64,000 nucleotides of DNA from Anoplolepis gracilipes (Eukaryota; Arthropoda; Insecta; Hymenoptera; Formicidae): positions 7,184,001 to 7,248,000 of the forward strand of contig NC_132972.1 of the NCBI RefSeq assembly GCF_047496725.1, in the 5' to 3' direction. The notes below the pieces were generated by a model. The model was not told the DNA's origin. It searched no databases and was given only the letters and a program-made list of their open reading frames with translations. Of the stretch, positions 62,281-64,000 are shown one piece after another. How positions within the stretch are numbered: the stretch's first letter is position 1; each line of letters begins with the position of its first letter. The position numbers and the translations under genes are program-made.

Positions 62281-64000
62281 AATGTCATCAAATTATTCAC
62301 TGATTTTCACTGAATTTTATTTCTTCAACTCTTTATATGAATAATTGTGGTACAGATAAAAAAAATTTCGCAAAGATAAATACCCGTGAAAATAGATCAT
62401 AAGTCAAAATATTTATTTGCTTAATATAAATCAAATATATTGCTTCATATACTGTGATAGCAGAAAATTAACATAAAAACATATAAAGAACCGAGAAATA
62501 TAATATAATATCAGAAATTCTATTTCCTCTATACATTTTATTGAAGATAAAATGTTATATTTGATTATAATGTTACTTAACATTTTATTGTATGATTTAC
62601 TAATATATGCTTCATTTTTGTAGATTATAAGTTCAGATAATTATTTAATTTAAATATGAAAATGTATTTTAAGTGAAACATCTCGAATTTATTCTATAAA
62701 GATGTTATAAATAAAGTAATAATAAAGCAATAATAATCTAATTTTATTAATAAAATTGCTCTTGTTTTGTAAATTAAATATAATAAAATATAAAAATAAC
62801 TGGAATACGGATATTAACATACAGATAATTTTTTAGCATTATAGATTCAAAAGTATGGTGTAAAATAACATTTTACATTGAGATTTTTTTCCTAGTACAA
62901 TTTATACATGTATGCATCCTTTTTTGTAAAATATACTCAAATGTCAGTTAAATTTCATAAAGGTATCATATTAAAAACATCTTACAAAAACAAATAAACC
63001 CATATCAAATAAAAAAAATAAATAAAAGTAGTATCGCATATCAGTCATTGCTTTCTGTTGTTTATAGACAAAGATTTTTCAAATGTATTATTTCTATAAT
63101 AATATTTTATAACAGTTATTGTTATACAATTTGTATACTATTCCTATATGGCCTTCATGAAATATCTCTCTGGCCTATTTTATTAATAGTTTCCAATATA
63201 GGCTTTTATTAATTAACAATATTAATGAAATTAACAATATTAATGAAATACCTTTTATTAAAGAAAGCAATAAATTAATTGTATTTGCTATACATTAATC
63301 GCAGATGTAATTGCATTTGCTAGACATATAAGCACGAACATGCGAATTTACTTTATCAAATTATGCAAAATTAATGCAAATTGTAAATTATGTTATGATC
63401 AGTGGATATTTTTTGAACGTAGTAAGTAACGACGGAAAATTATATATCGTTTAACTTTGTACAAAAAAAAAATCATAAGTATTATTAATTCCGTAAACAA
63501 ATCGTATCTCATCTCTTTCTATATAATATCAATTTATATTATATAATATTTTCCGTGTGCATCATTATTTGCCGCAAAAAATGCATACAACACTGCACTT
63601 ATATTACATTAAGTATGCGTAGTCAGATGATTAATGACTTCAAGACTGCAATAAACTATGGATCGCTACTTTAATAAAATGTTTCGAAACTAGTAAGAAC
63701 AAAAAAAACATATTCTATATTCATTAAGTAAACATCAACATTAGCATATACAATAATATCATCGACAGAATTGAAATTTAAGAAAAATTCAAAATAATCT
63801 ACATATATCTATAATACGACGATGATAAAATAAAATAATGCTTTTCTTATGTCAATCTTAAAAATCTTCGAAGTTTTAAAACTTTGATATTAAAAGACAA
63901 CAAGTTTTTATGAAATATATTGAAAAAAACAGGAGTCAAATATTTTTATTATTTGTATCTTTAATTACAGATTTTTATAAACTAAAAACATACATTTATA
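62281..64000. other. A+T-rich non-coding stretch
   Basis: Contains two exact 18-bp tandem copies, ATTAACAATATTAATGAA, at 63212-63247. No frame longer than 60 codons and no recognisable element. Confidence 0.7.

Noticed and set aside
1..64000. CRISPR arrays, operons, phage, plasmid or bacterial islands, viral fragments, mitochondrial insertions
   Set aside because: No regularly spaced identical repeats, no dense prokaryote-like coding, and no recognisable viral or organellar frames on either strand.
1..64000. Known insect microRNAs (let-7, miR-100, miR-125, bantam, miR-1, miR-10, miR-276, miR-279, iab-4 and others)
   Set aside because: Scanning by eye for remembered mature sequences gave no match. 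A computed search against a microRNA database would be needed to exclude less familiar ones.

Overview
This 64 kb window looks like non-coding DNA from a eukaryotic nuclear genome, most likely an insect and plausibly a hymenopteran such as an ant. It is strongly A+T-rich, full of dinucleotide and homopolymer microsatellites, and broken by short CpG-rich islands. It contains inverted-repeat DNA elements and a few good splice-site-like sequences. There are no operons, ribosome-binding sites or densely packed reading frames. Almost every open frame is under 110 codons, many lack an ATG, and none matches a protein family I recognise. The insect/hymenopteran label is inference from composition and repeat style, not from a marker gene. 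The window is best read as intergenic or deep-intronic sequence.

Layout. 1-15 kb: A+T-rich DNA with microsatellites, a pair of diverged direct repeats (9.0 and 10.7 kb) and a perfect 23-bp hairpin at 10.5 kb. 15-18.8 kb: the main CpG-rich block, with pyrimidine/purine tracts, a (GCC)n run, a TATA-like box and a strong splice-donor match at 18514/18515. This is the best promoter/first-exon candidate. 18.8-28.4 kb: featureless A+T-rich DNA apart from a 49-bp-period duplication and a large (AT)n block. 28.6-29.1 kb: a small exon-like island next to a 24-A tract. 30.2-31.6 kb: a complete, TA-flanked, 1,395-bp DNA transposon-like element with 179-bp terminal inverted repeats that differ at only two positions. 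It is the best supported mobile element here. 36.6-45.1 kb: small CpG-shifted islands (36.6, 38.8, 42.4 kb), two fold-back elements (37.4 and 44.1 kb), a short-period CCTGAATTCC-type repeat fragment, and a G+C-rich unit split by an (AT)n tract. 47-51 kb: long (GA)n tracts, one with a 30-bp higher-order period. 52.1 kb: a candidate coding exon whose frame opens exactly at a good splice acceptor. 53-64 kb: mostly A+T-rich, with another fold-back (57.8 kb) and weak islands (56.5, 60.2, 62.0 kb).

How the parts relate. No pathway or gene cluster can be described. The +-strand donor at 18.5 kb and the +-strand acceptor at 52.1 kb could belong to one large-intron transcript, but nothing in the sequence links them. 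I found no tRNA, rRNA, CRISPR, known microRNA, viral or bacterial segment. I do not claim a new biological system. The items most worth checking are the transposon, the fold-back elements, the direct-repeat pair and the 52.1-kb exon candidate.
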